DNA from: Rhyzopertha dominica
Lineage: Eukaryota; Arthropoda; Insecta; Coleoptera; Bostrichidae
DNA length: 64,000 bases
Assembly: GCA_025024175.1 (NCBI GenBank)
Contig: QCXZ01000075.1
Location: forward strand, 8,308,001-8,372,000
Direction: 5' to 3'
Shown: one piece after another, positions 45,002 to 56,677 of the stretch
How the letters are laid out: every line of letters begins with the position of its first letter
Position numbering within the stretch: position 1 is the first letter of the stretch
Program-made: the position numbers and the translations under genes
Notes under the pieces: generated by a model
The model's database searches: none
Seen by the model: only the letters and a program-made list of their open reading frames with translations
What the model was told of the DNA's origin: nothing

Positions 45002-45125
45002 CTGGTTTGAAGGCTTTCGTGGTTGTCGTCGATGCTAGCTACTTCTGAGGAAGACACCAACATGAGTGTCGAAACGTCAAGGTCAAGTAACCAACATGGT
45101 AACCAGCCCGGAAAACAACATGTCA
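45002..45125 (+). mobile_element. 124-bp PLE-derived mini-element with hammerhead motif
   Basis: Perfect 12-bp duplications bound it. Its right 90 bases match the end of the PLE at 25227-26152 (CTACTTCTGAGGAAGACA through AACAACATGTCA). Its first 31 bases are the inverse of that PLE's last segment (26121-26150 region, CGACAACAACCACGGAAGCC). It has no coding sequence. It therefore looks like a non-autonomous PLE derivative built around the ribozyme, similar in concept to a retrozyme. Confidence 0.85.
45045..45074 (+). ncRNA. Hammerhead-like motif in the mini-element
   Basis: CTGAGGA (45045-45051), GACAC/GTGTC hairpin, GAAA (45071-45074), then CGTC. Stem II is 5 bp as in the left copy at 25277-25306. 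Confidence 0.65.
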
Positions 45126-45137
45126 TAATATGTAATT
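45126..45137. repeat. 12-bp target duplication, right copy (TAATATGTAATT)
   Basis: Matches 44990-45001. Confidence 0.9.
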
Positions 45138-45344
45138 TGTTGGTAAAACTGTCTTATTTATGATATCTACCAATTCTAAGGAATCCTTTATATTGTAGTG
45201 GAAGATTATAGATCAATTAAAATTTTGTGTAAAAATTGAGCTAACTTGTAACTTGGGGCACTAATACAACTAACTATGGGTCTGAAGCTATTATGGGGGT
45301 TACACTATTTTGACGTTTCAATTGTTTAGCAGTTATTGAGTTGA

Positions 45345-45763
45345 TTGATTGGCTGATTGTTGCAAAGCTGGTCAATCAACTTATTTTATATAATTTGAAA
45401 TTTATTAGTGCGATCTTTTTTAATTTGCTGATAAGTGTTTTCGTCATTTAACATTGTATTTACTTAGTTTACATATTCATTTCTATACCTTTGCCTGAAG
45501 TGCTGGTTATTATTTTAGATTGATCTCGAATAAATTCCTGAGCTTTTTTTGTAAACTTGATGGAATATAGTGTTAAAAATTTCTTTTGATTTTAGAGTAT
45601 TTATGGAAATTTTGTTGATTAAGAAAGTGTGTCCTGATATTGACTGCTTCGGCTCGGATGCTATTCTTTTTGTCATTATTTTCGTTCAAAACTCCAATTC
45701 CGTATTCTAGATCCTCATGATCAACGTATAAATGGCTATTTGGCGGGTCTGCACTCCTAAACT
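45345..45763 (-). pseudogene. PLE N-terminal region fragment
   Basis: On the minus strand the reading is HEDLEYGIGVLNENNDKKNS, RTHFLNQQNFHKYSKIKRNF, a stop, then MLNDENTYQQIKKDRTNKFQ. This is the conserved region before the RT core of PLEs (IITTSDKG... then a TYxxIxxDPT stretch). RT and GIY-YIG domains are absent. It is on the opposite strand from the mini-element and a different PLE lineage from the copies that carry RT at 49 and 54 kb may be involved. Confidence 0.75.
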
Positions 45764-48396
45764 ACATTTATTTCCCAACGACAATATAATGTCATTTGGT
45801 ATGTCAATATTAGTAATTGTTTTCACTAACTACTTTTTATTGTACAAGTGAACACTGTACTGTACCGTTCAAATTGAGCGACCGCATGGTAACGTCCCAT
45901 TACAGTGTTTCGCGGAGTTTTCTCTACCACTATGGGTTCTGGAAGGTAAAGAAAAGAAGGTTGGGACGATTTTCGCCTTGTAGTAAAAAACTGCTTGTGA
46001 AATAAGAGAAGTGACAACTATGCTGAACATGTCGAAAATATGTTATCGTCATTCCAACAACTGGCTTGTAACATGTCATTGAAAATACACTTTCTACATT
46101 CTCATCTTGATTTCTTTCAGGCCAATTGTGGAGCTTTTAGAGATGAACATGGGGAACGCTTTTATAAGGACATCGCATCCATGTAAAAACGGTATCAGGG
46201 CCATTGAAATGTTTCAATGTTGGCAGATCATTGTTTGTCGATACGTTACAGAAGCAGAACACGTCGCAATTTTGCTAATGAATGGAAAAACCGATAATGT
46301 CTGATAATTTTTTCAAAAGTCGTATAATTTTTTTCTAAAACACTGAAACTAATTTTAATATATATGAATTATTTTTGTATTCATTATGTGAAAATTAATA
46401 AAACTTTACATAAAGAATACTTTTTTAAAATCAAAAACTTGTATACCAGTGTTATTAGATGGAGGAAAATACAATCTTTGGGGTTGTTCAGTGATTATAA
46501 GGACGACACATCACCGACTGGAAAATAGCTAAGGTACTGCTTTGGCCTGACATATTTAGAACTTCATGCAGTCGGTGACGTATACGCGATAGAATTCAAC
46601 AGATATTGTCGATTAAGTCATCCAAACATATTTCATTTTGTAAAGTGCTCTAAACATAGTCAAACCTGTGTATATGTTAGTTTTAACTCGATAGATTCCA
46701 AGACGAGTCAACCAATGCTCAAACTAAAAAGATGCTTTCTTAAACGAAAAAATTATGCAATATATACGAAATGAAATTACAGCCACCGAGTTTGTTAAAA
46801 GCACTATAATATTATAGCATAATTTTGTAATAGTAGCTAAATGTACACAACGTTTCATATTATTATTTTATTGTTTTGTCTAAATTAAGGATGCAGATAT
46901 TTGATTATTATAATTTTATTTGACTCATTCGATTAATTCCTTAAAATTTTATTTTTCTTATGTTAACAAATACGTATAAGATTATTATAATTCATTATAC
47001 TATAGAAAAAATTTTATTTAGTGTATTTATAAATAGAACAGAAGTTCAAAAAGAAAATTCATTTATAAGAAACAAATTTCAAATTTTAAAAATTAATATT
47101 TTTTCTCTTAGGTCAAGTCTATAGATATACAATGAAATCATGATCAGTAATAAAATGTAATGTAACGCGATCCATTCTGTTCGAATTCAAAAGCACTTAT
47201 TAGGTAGGTATATATAATATTTTACTTCAAAAAAAATTGGAGACATTTCCAAATACTTCGTTTGTTTATATTCATTTTAAACTATCATGCAAATAATGAG
47301 CAATATTATAAATACACGATCATTAGCGAGATTTCTTATATACAAACAAACGATTAATAAAGATTTTAATTTATTTGATATTTTTTCTAATTTTCGTTTG
47401 CGATTAACATACTTTCAAGTAAATAACGATCAATAACAGTGATAACCTAGTTAAAAGCTTTCTTTCAGGTTTATCACAAACAAAATATTTTAAAAATAAA
47501 GAATATATTTCATATTTTCGTATCCAGAATTCTGACAAATAGGTATATCTTAACATCCCGTGCGTGAAGTTCAGACAATCAGAGGTATCGTGAGGGGTCT
47601 CCAAATATTNTCCGAAAAAGTATCAATTACGTCCCCTGTGCCTATAATAAAAGANCAACTTGTCATAAAAATTAAGANGTCCGCTAAAGGANTGACGAAT
47701 TCGAGTAGGAAATTACAGCTACCTGAAACTCACGGTGGCGAATTCATGTACTTTTCCCAAACTCAGGTAGTCTGGTGGCGAATTCGGTGACACCGAAAGC
47801 AGCAAAGCAGACAAGGATGTCTCCCAGGCTAACTTCCGGTTTCCTATTACGAAATACCACGGAAAGAATTAAAGAAGACGACAGAGGGTATAAACTGACA
47901 AATTATACTTATAGATATTACTAATATCAGCGATATCGGTTCTTTTGCTTATTGAATTATCATTATAGTAAATATGTATCATTACATCAAAGAGTTCTTT
48001 TTGAGACCCCTCAATCCTCAGGAGTTGACCTGGTAGACATCAGTTTGAATCTTATAATAGGTTTTATATTTAAGTTTTGAAGAACGTTGTTAATTTTATA
48101 GATTGAATGACATGGAAATTTATCAGTAGTGTGCATCTGCCCATATGTGACACCCTATTTTAATTGGGCAACGGCTTCGTCTATTGACCATTTAATGTAT
48201 TAGGTGTGTAAAAGCGAAAACTTGCTGTAGCAGGTGTAATTCGTCAAATCTTAAAGCAATTTAGATGCGTAGTTGATTTTTTTGGTCACATGAATTTGCA
48301 AAAGAAAGTTAACTCTAAGCTTACAGATTTCTTATAACGGCTCAGCAGTGTGAGAATAGAGGTAAAGTAATTACTCTGTTATAATTTAATCGCCAA
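45764..48396. other. Unassigned AT-rich stretch with ambiguous bases
   Basis: No gene seen. The part at 47550-47790 has four N bases and a repeated GGTGGCGAATTC (near 47734 and 47774); nothing known matches. Confidence 0.45.
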
Positions 48397-48655
48397 ATGG
48401 ATGTGCAAATTCACCAAAAACACAACATATATCAAACCAACTTTTGGAATAAACAACTCATCAAATTTGTCCAAAAACTTAAGCCACAGCACAATTTTGA
48501 CTTCCTTCGACGCAACAATCCTGTTTACCAAGGTGCCGTTACAGGAAGCTCCGGATTTGACTATGGACATAATAAAACAAAATTATTGAGACGAAAAATC
48601 GGTAAAAAAAACAATGACATCCATTATATCTGCAATCAGTCAAAACAGCACTAGT
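48397..48655 (+). pseudogene. PLE-like RT motif A fragment
   Basis: One frame reads STILTSFDATILFTKVPLQE then APDLTMDIIKQN, close to the PLE RT motif A (SFDVxSLFTxVP). The catalytic Asp is retained. Flanking RT motifs are not readable, and the residues after motif A do not join the fragment at 49057, so it is probably a separate copy. Confidence 0.6.
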
Positions 48656-49056
48656 AGACACCAACAAACAAGGTTTTCTCTAATATACTATAGAACCATA
48701 ACGAACAAAATTAGTATTATTTTGCCACAGCACAGCATTCAGACCTCCTTTGTTCCAACCAAAGTGTTCTTTGCAGATAGGTACCATTTTGAACGATAGT
48801 GAAGATATGGAAACGATAAATATAAGATTAAACTGTAAACTATAATTGTGTAAAAATGCTGTAGATGAACGAATGTAGTTATGAAATGCTTGATTTGAAT
48901 ATGTTGTTAAATTTTGTCTGAATTTATTTGCAAATTATTTCCATTGAACCATCTGTAAGTTACATTATTGCAGTCATTTTAGTACCATTTTAAATAATTT
49001 TATACTGCTGTTATTATTTTTAGAACAACTTGAACGATAAATTAAAAAAACTACAC
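48656..49056. other. Unassigned stretch between PLE fragments
   Basis: Nothing recognised. Confidence 0.4.
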
Positions 49057-50110
49057 ACGCAAGATTTGGCAATATTACAAAATCACTCATATTAGAAGTT
49101 CTTAATATAAAACGGCCTTTAATATCTAGTCATTGTAACATACATAAAGAACTGTTTTCTGAAATTTTAGAATTTATTTTGGATAACAATTATTTTTCAT
49201 TTGATAATAAATATTACATACAAATTTCGGGTTGTGCAATGAGGTCAAAACCTTGGCTCCATATGTTACGGACCACTTATTAGACATTTCAATACCTAAA
49301 TTATCATTTAATTTGACGTTTAGAAAAAGTTTGTTGATGATTTTACAATTTTATCTCTCCCTTTGGATGGCATAAATGAAATACAATTAACATTTAACAA
49401 CTTTAATCCCCATATATTTACATTTACAGTTGAAATAAAAATACTGTACCAATCTTTGTAGAACTGGAAATTTAATAAAACTGGACTGGTACTGAAAAAA
49501 TATAACATCAGGAAAAATCATCAACTTTAATTCGTATCATTCAACAACAGTTAAAATAAACTCTCTAGAGGAATTAAGGAACAGAATCAATAAAATATGT
49601 CATTCGTAATTCATTAAAAAAATACAAATACTAAAAAACATCTTAATAGAAAACTCATATCCAAAAAGCATGGTAAAACGTCTCTTATTTAACACACCAA
49701 ATCTTTCAGTAAATGTAAACATATGTAACTTTACCTAATATCAAAAATTTAACTAACAAAACAATCAATACTATGAAGGGACAAAATATAAAAATTGCTA
49801 TTAAAAATGTAGACTCTATTAGGACATTGTGCTAAGCTAAAAGACCTTACGTCAATCTAACCTCGGTCAAATGCAGTGTACAACATTAAATATTAGGATT
49901 GTGAATCGTCATATATTGGTCAAACATCTGAGTGGCTAAAAATAGATCCGCTCATCAAGAAAGCCAGTGACATTTATTTTGGTTTAACACCGAAAAAAAT
50001 TCGAAAAGAAATAAAGAAAGAAATGTTATCATTTTTAGTTTATCTATAAATAATGAGTGTGTAATTGAATCAATTAATCATTTTGCTAGGGGAAACAAGC
50101 AAAGTCACTG
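49057..50110 (+). pseudogene. PLE fragment: RT palm to GIY-YIG
   Basis: Reads FILDNNYFSFDNKYYIQISG then CAMRSKP (family GxxMGSPLSP, damaged), LLDISIPKLSFNLTFRK, KKFVDDFTILSLPLDGI with the catalytic VDD, and FNPHIFTFTVEIKN. Near 49890-49960 the GIY-YIG tail appears as DCESSYIGQTSEWLK with a shifted NRSAHQES. Long gaps, stops and frameshifts separate the parts. The order is correct for a PLE on the plus strand. Confidence 0.75.
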
Positions 50111-50875
50111 ACATATGGATTATTTTTTGCACAGGCAATAACTGTGTTGTGTTGCTCTAATACTTTATAAAGACTGCCGGAAATACGTATGCTAGTTTTG
50201 TATTTAGAAATTTCCAGCTTTAAACTACTGCTGTTTTGAAGATATATAAAATAAAATGTTTAGAATGCCCATATCTCAAAATCCAATTTGTGACTTGGCT
50301 GGTTCTTCCCCTGCACCCTTCATTTATTATATGCAATACATTAATTACCCTTTGCCAATGTTTATATATAATAGCACATAAAGTATTTATGAGGATGTTA
50401 CTTGCTTATTTTATTTCTATTAAAACGTTCTAAAAAATATGAATTAAAGTCATTTATATCTTGTGGTTTTATGTCTTGATAAAATATATTCACCAAATAA
50501 AATGAAAGGCAAATTGTAAGTTTCTGATAACATTAGTCGCTCCACCTAGTAGCCACACACAGTTTACAAGAAGTATAGTTTTATAAATAGATTTCTGTAA
50601 AAGTACAAAAATATCTGGTAATTTGCAGGCATGCGTTTCAAAGAGTTGGCGACTCTGTTGCCGCCCTTGTTTTTTTTTAATACTACTGAGAACACTGTCT
50701 ATGTTTTGATTACCGAAAATTATATAAGATTGTTTAGAAAAATTTTTGCCTTGGTACAGATGTTTTATTTATTTAGCGTATGGCTACACACAGAGCAGAA
50801 TGTACAAAAATATAAAATTATAAAGGTGTTTATATAAAACACATACACAAACATAAAAACATAAAAATAACACAT
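50111..50875. other. Unassigned stretch
   Basis: No coding motif. The part next to 50876 is the probable 3' untranslated region of the minus-strand LINE. Confidence 0.45.
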
Positions 50876-52605
50876 TTATATCTCTATCGATAGATTTTCA
50901 ATCCATTGAATCGCCGCATGTGGGAGTGTGAGGAAATCAGACATTACACCAGGGTAGGCCGTGGTCTCGCAGTTCTCCACAATATGCTGAATGGTCTGGT
51001 TTTCCCTTCCGCAGTCACACAGTGGGTCCGGAATTTTATCCCATTTATGTAGTGAGTCCCTACAAAGACCGTGATTTGTCCGAATTCGGTTAGCGATTTT
51101 CCAGATGCGTCGTGGTAGGTCAAATCCGGCTGGCTTATCATGCGTGTTCAGGTACTGACTTACTTCAGGAGGGACAGCTCGGTTCCATGATGATTCCCAT
51201 CTCTGCTCGATGGTCAAATTCTCGTCGAGCAGGGTTTTAGCTGTTTTTATTACGGGACATCTGGATTTAAGCCTGGTGGATGTGGCTGCCGGGATGTAGT
51301 TATGGATTGGGAGCTGTTCGTTATGCAGTATTTTTCTATATTCTCGGATTAGAGCTCCTTGTCTTCTTATTTGAGGTGGTGGGATATGGCTGAGAGTGGA
51401 GAGTCAATAGGTCGGGGTACTCTTTATGCAGCCAGTGACTGTTCTCATAGTAGATTTTAGTTGAACGTCTAATTTGCCAGTATGACTACTATTAAGCCAT
51501 ATGGGGGCGCCATACTCAGCCGAGCTATACACAAGTCCAAGAGCCGCACTTCGCAAGGTTGAGGCTGTAGATCCCCACGTTGTACCGCATAACTTCTGGA
51601 TGATGTTGTTTCTTGTGCGAACTTTAGCTGCTGTTTTTTGCAGGTGAGAGTTGTATGTGAGGGACCTATCAAGAGTAATACCAAGGTATTTCGGGGTTGG
51701 GTTATGTTTCACAGGGTGTCCATCGAACTGGATGTTCAGTTGGCGTGCGGCTTCCTTGTTGTTGAGATGGAAACATATGCACTCTGTTTTGTTTGGGTTT
51801 GGTGTCAGTCTCCATTTTCTGTAATATGCTCCCAATATAGCCAGATCGTTTGTTAGGATTCTTTCTGTATCCTCCACGGTATTGCGGCTTACGGCAAGGG
51901 CCAGATCATCTGCATAGGCGAATTTTAGACTGGTAGTATCCGGCATGTCCGCAATGTAGAGATTAAAAAGTATCGGAGCAAGGACAGAACCTTGGGGTAG
52001 CCCATTATTTAAGATTTTTGTGTGGCTTTGTGTTTGACCCATAATCACCTGGAAAGACCTATTGCAGAGCATGTTATTCAAGAGTGAGCCCAGTGTGTTG
52101 CAAGGAATCAATTTTAAAAACTTATATAAAAGTCCTTCTCTCCAAACTGTGTCGTAGGCGGCTGATAGGTCCACGAAGACCGTTGATGTTTTCTGTCGAT
52201 TTTGGAACCCTGCCTCGACGTAGGTCGTAAGGCTGAGAACCTGGTCTATACAGCTACGGCCTTGTCTGAAGCCTGCCTGTTCGACGGGGATGTGTTCTGA
52301 AATCTTCTCAGCAATTCGGTTTAGAATAAGGCGTTCGAGACGTTTAAAGCAGGCACTCAGTAATGCAATTGGTCGGTAACTGCTAGCCTGGTCGGCAGGC
52401 TTCCCTGGCTTTAGAATGGAGATGATCTTCGTTTTCTTGAATTCCTTTGGCATGTTGCCGCTTTGTAGGATGTCTGTGAAAAAATTGGCTAGCCAATTTT
52501 TGGCAAATGGGCTACAGTTGATGAGGAACTCATTATGCATGCCATCAAATCCCGGAGCTTTACCGATCTTCATCTGTTGGAGTGCGATGGTACAGATGTA
52601 AGAAG
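50876..52605 (-). pseudogene. LINE ORF2 (RT and C-terminal domain) with a single nonsense codon
   Basis: One frame runs from about 52605 (reading TIALQQMKIGKAPGFDGMHN) to a stop at 50876-50878, broken only by TGA at 51404-51406 after KSTPTY, where related proteins have Trp. RT motifs: SYRPIALLSACFKRLERLIL, AGFRQGRSCIDQV, VFVDLSAAYDTVWREGLL (first catalytic Asp), GLPQGSVLAPILFNLYIADM, FAYADDLALAV (catalytic pair), PNPNKTEC and KYLGITLDRSLTYNSHL. The C-terminal WDKIPDPLCDCGRENQTIQH with IVENC is a Cys/His finger-like end. The endonuclease and ORF1 are missing, so the copy is 5' truncated. Jockey-type LINE by style. Confidence 0.92.
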
Positions 52606-53944
52606 TATGTTAACAAAGCAGCGAGACAGTAGAGTAGAATTAGAATGAAATCGTTCAAACAGCTAGTAAAATTTAGTAAAAGCCCAAATTATCTGTAGCT
52701 TTTAAGTCTGTTCTAAATATTGACTTCATATATGTTCTTAATATAAACACATCCGCCTATCACCATCACACACACATACATACACCTTCACGTTTACCAT
52801 ACACATAATAATAGCAACGGAACAAACTCATAGGTACATTTTATGTTAATATCATATTCATTTAATGCCAATTTGTCAATTATAAATTACCTAAATAAAT
52901 AGGTTGAAACTTTATCTGAATACAAGCTTGTTTAATTTAATACAATCTCAGAGTTTCCAATGTAGTCATGCGTCGAACATGCATCGTAAACCTAAAATTC
53001 GTGCAAAGCTATTAGGTCGACTGCTAAGGATTTGTTGACATAGGCTTCAGCTAGATTTAACTCGGATCAAAGGGACGCACCGGTCGATTACTTCGCGCAA
53101 CATCATTAGGTGTGGGGTCATCCCACAAAAACGCTAAACGCAACTTACCTTAATCCTTCGGCACTTAATGAAGTTCCCAGCTCACCCTCAGAAATTAACC
53201 CATGTCGTCAATCGGTAAAGCCAACCGCAGTTGGCTCCGAAAGCGGCAGAAAAAGCCGGTCTAACTTTTAGGTTTTCCAACATTTTCCGTGCACTTAGCG
53301 TTAATGAATGCCGATAAAACCATTTGCATAATGCAGAGAAATGTTTGTTTTGGCGATAGGGCGCCAAAATTGGACTTTGGATGGAGGCTTTTAGAAGGAT
53401 TACAGAGTAGAGGGATTGGAAGGATTATGAAGACGCTTCTAGTCGAGAACAAAAGTTGGAGATTTATTTGATTCGCTTTCACGACAGTTTGGCGGCGAAG
53501 GGTGTCGCCGGATAATCGCTAGGACTTTTTCTGTAACAACTGTGTGAGTGGATCCATAAAAAGTTCCGTCGAAACGAGGAAGGCTTCGCTTGTTTTACCT
53601 GCTAAAGATACTTTAGGATATTAACGGCTTTACTCGTTAGTTATCTTTCGATTTTGCATCGTCTTGTGTAATACTTGATATCGTACCAACGCATTACTTA
53701 CAAAACGTGAATATTTCTACGACATATCGATAAATGTTCCAAGTAATGTCAAATTACTTTCTGCTAGATGTGCAAGATAGCTCTTTAAGACCCTCACTGT
53801 GTCATATCCGTAATGGACGATAACAAGATGACACCCAACGAGCATACGAAAACACAACAGGCAAACAATGTCACAAGATACTGACACATCGTATACATCT
53901 TTGTAAACAGATCAATGTAAAGATAGCAATGACGTTACTTCTAT
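52606..53944. other. Unassigned stretch
   Basis: Nothing recognised. The part 52980-53560 looks less AT-rich but has no supported gene. Confidence 0.45.
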
Positions 53945-55442
53945 GTTAGAAACCGGTCCGTACGATATAATAAGCAAAAAATTCATTAAAAAAAATTATA
54001 AAAGAGGTTAATGTTACTTTAAGAAGTTGTAGTTTATTAGTAAATAGTAATCCTAAATACAAGATAAAAATAAAAAATCCGTTGTTATCAAAATGCTATG
54101 CTCTACCAAAAATTCATAAGCCAGGTAATAAGTATCGCCTCATATTCTCAAACGTAAACGCTCCAAATTACCAATTAGCAAAGTGGTTGGTTAATGAATT
54201 CAGTAAATTAACGTTAAATAATGACTGCTTGATCAAAAATTCCCTAGATTTAATAAATAGATTAAAAGATTTTGATATTAAACCTAATCACAGACTAATA
54301 TCTCTCGATGTCGAATCATTGTTCAATAGCGTAGCAGTACCTCAAGCTTTAGAATTTTTGGAATAGGTAGAGCGGTCGTTGAAGAATACTTGAAGCTAAC
54401 AAAACTGTGCATCGAACAAAACGCATTTATATTTAATCAAAAATTTGGATTGGCAATGGGAAACCCCCTTCCACCTTTCTTAGCTAACCTTGTCTTAAAC
54501 TACCTTGAAAATAATCTCAAAAGTGCAAATGAATTTCCGATATTGTAGTATAGATATGTAGACGATATTTTTGCGATAATAGACAACTTTAATATTGATA
54601 ACTATAACATAGAAATTAAATTCATTATATTAATCAATAAATTTCACTTTTGAACTAGAAAAGGATTCCCAATTGCCATTTCTAGATTTAAAAATATCAA
54701 GAAATGATGATAGAGTCACGTTTAATATTTACAGAAAACCGACAGGTAATTACATCAAAAACAATTCTTGTACGCTATTCAAGTACAAAATGTCCCTCTT
54801 TAATAGTTTGATACATAAATGATACTAAATGTTCCATTATCTACAGAAAATTACAGAAATGAACTATCATATATTTATAATTTAGCCAACTCAAACGGAT
54901 ACAAAAAAGAAATGATCACTAAGTTATTAAACACACGCAAAATATAAATTAAATTTGCCACCCATCTTAGCCCTGAAAAAGAAACCATATTCCATAGAAA
55001 ATTTACATATTGTCCTTCAATAGAACATAAATTTCAAAATTTATTTTCCAAATTTAATATTAATCTTGCTTTTGGGAAGAACTACACATTAAGGAACTTA
55101 TTAGGCAACACCCTTGATAAAGAAGACCCCTTAAACAAATGCGGAATTTATGAAATTAAATGCTGTAACTGCCAAAAGAAGTACATTGGCCAAACAAAAC
55201 GTAATCCAAATATTAGATTCAAAGAACATATGTACAACGTAAACAATAGAAATACAGAAAAATCTGCACTAGCACTACATAATATTGAAACAGGTCACAA
55301 ATTTAATATAGCCAACATGAAGAACATAAAAACGTCAATACGCGCCAACTTGAACCCCTTAAAGGCCATTTACATGAAACGCAATTCTAGCCATCTGTTA
55401 AATGTGGATTTCACACCCTTAAATAATCCACTTTTGCAATAG
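53945..55442 (+). pseudogene. PLE reverse transcriptase and GIY-YIG endonuclease
   Basis: Starts MLETGPYDIISK, then CYALPKIHKPGNKYRLIFSN, HRLISLDVESLFNSVAVPQA (first Asp), NQKFGLAMGNPLPPFLANLV, YRYVDDIFAII (catalytic pair, preceded by an in-frame stop), QLPFLDLKISRNDDRVTFNI and YRKPTGNY. The nuclease reads NKCGIYEIKCCNCQKKYIGQ then TKRNPNIRFKEHMYNV (GIY and YIG, with a CxxC pair and the catalytic Arg) and SALALHNIETGHKFNI. About five frameshifts divide it; the last frame ends at 55442. The RT primes on nicked DNA; the nuclease is thought to make the nick. Confidence 0.88.
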
Positions 55443-55560
55443 TAAAGTCAAAAATGTGATTTAAACAAATTCTCTTCCCACACCACGCAACTGTGTATCA
55501 ATGTTTACCATATGTCAAAAGGTCTTTTAGTGTTTTAATTTAGTTATACTTGTTAAGCTA

Positions 55561-55587
55561 CCGAAGAATGCCGCTTGGCGGTTGAAA
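55561..55587 (+). ncRNA. Hammerhead-like motif downstream of the PLE, degenerate
   Basis: CCGAAGA stands where CUGANGA is expected (one change), followed by a CCGC-TTG-GCGG hairpin and GAAA (55584-55587). Position after the GIY-YIG ORF is the same as in the copies at 10.1 and 26.0 kb. Confidence 0.5.
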
Positions 55588-55779
55588 TGCTGGCATTTGG
55601 CTTTGCCAAAAATAAAAATTGGAAGTAGGATAAGTCTTTTATTATTATTAGTAAAGAGAACCCCCAGCGAAAATGAAAATTTTGGAAAAAGGCCGAAACG
55701 TAAAATACAAAAACAAAGGCTATTATTTTCAAAAAGGAACAAGAAAACCCGCCACAACCGAAAAATTAACATATGCTGA

Positions 55780-56677
55780 AGGGTTATCCAACAGGAACTA
55801 CTGGAGCTGCAAATTCATCCGGATGGTTAGACGAACAACTATTTTTTGAATGTCTGAAACACTCTGAGAATCACGTAAAACCATCAGTTGAAGATCCAGT
55901 CATATTAATGCAATAATTTTTGTAAGAATAATGGAATTATTATGATCACATTTCATCACCATACAAGCCATAATATGCAACCGCTGGATAGAAAAGTTTT
56001 TTGACCAATGAAGACCTATTATAGTACTCTTGTAGCGTATGGATTATTATGCATCCTGGGCAACCAATTTCGATTTACGATATAGCTGAACTTGTAGATA
56101 AGGCATATCCAAAAGCATTTACCGCATCCAACATTCAGAAAGGCTTTGAAGTTAGTGGACTTTATCCCGTCAATGAAAATATCTTTGATGAACATGAATT
56201 CATATCAGCATACATAACTGATCGGCATTTACAAAAAGCTGCTAATTGTGAAGATCAGAGCAAGAGTGAACAGCAACAGAAGGAGTAAGCTAATACATCG
56301 GCTATTGAAATCGATGTCTTAACTCAATTTAGTTCTATCACTGTTCACGAGAAATTTTATTTCACCTGACAGGTTGAGAACTTATCCAAAAGCGCCTGCT
56401 CGTAAATTAAAAATAGGAAGGCCTGGAGGAAAGTCATAGATACTCACTGATACTCCGGAAAAAGAAGAAATAGCACCTCTAAAAAATGAAATAAACACGA
56501 AAAAATATCACGTAACAAAGACTAAGCGGTTAAGAAGCAATTAGTTGAAGATGTAATAAAGAAGGTTCCAAAGAAAATTACAAAGCTGGATATGCAGTTG
56601 AGTCCAGTGATGACGAGACATTTGAGGACATGGTAGACAGAGAGAAAGATTTATTACATGATAAAGAATTAGACTAA
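55780..56677 (+). pseudogene. Tigger/pogo transposase C-terminal part
   Basis: Reads PTGTTGAANSSGWLDEQLFF, then a damaged stretch FCKNNGIIMITFHHHTSHNM with QPLDRKVF, and the open frame 56049-56288 with QPISIYDIAELVDKAYPKAF, KGFEVSGLYPVNENIFDEHE and YITDRH. Then RTYPKAPARKLKIGRPGGKS and TDTPEKEEIAPL, and the acidic end ESSDDETFEDMVDREKD to a TAA at 56675-56677. These are the second half of an insect Tigger transposase in the family order. The catalytic Asp of the missing LLxDNHESH motif lies in the damaged part near 55905-55925. The N-terminal half is lost, possibly displaced by the PLE. Confidence 0.8.

Larger units (their letters stand above)
53945..55600 (+). mobile_element. Long Penelope-like element
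   Basis: The most complete PLE in the window: N-terminal linker, RT with all main motifs, GIY-YIG domain, and a downstream hammerhead-like motif at 55561-55587. The N-terminal domain before 53945 is absent or unreadable. No target duplication was found. Confidence 0.85.
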
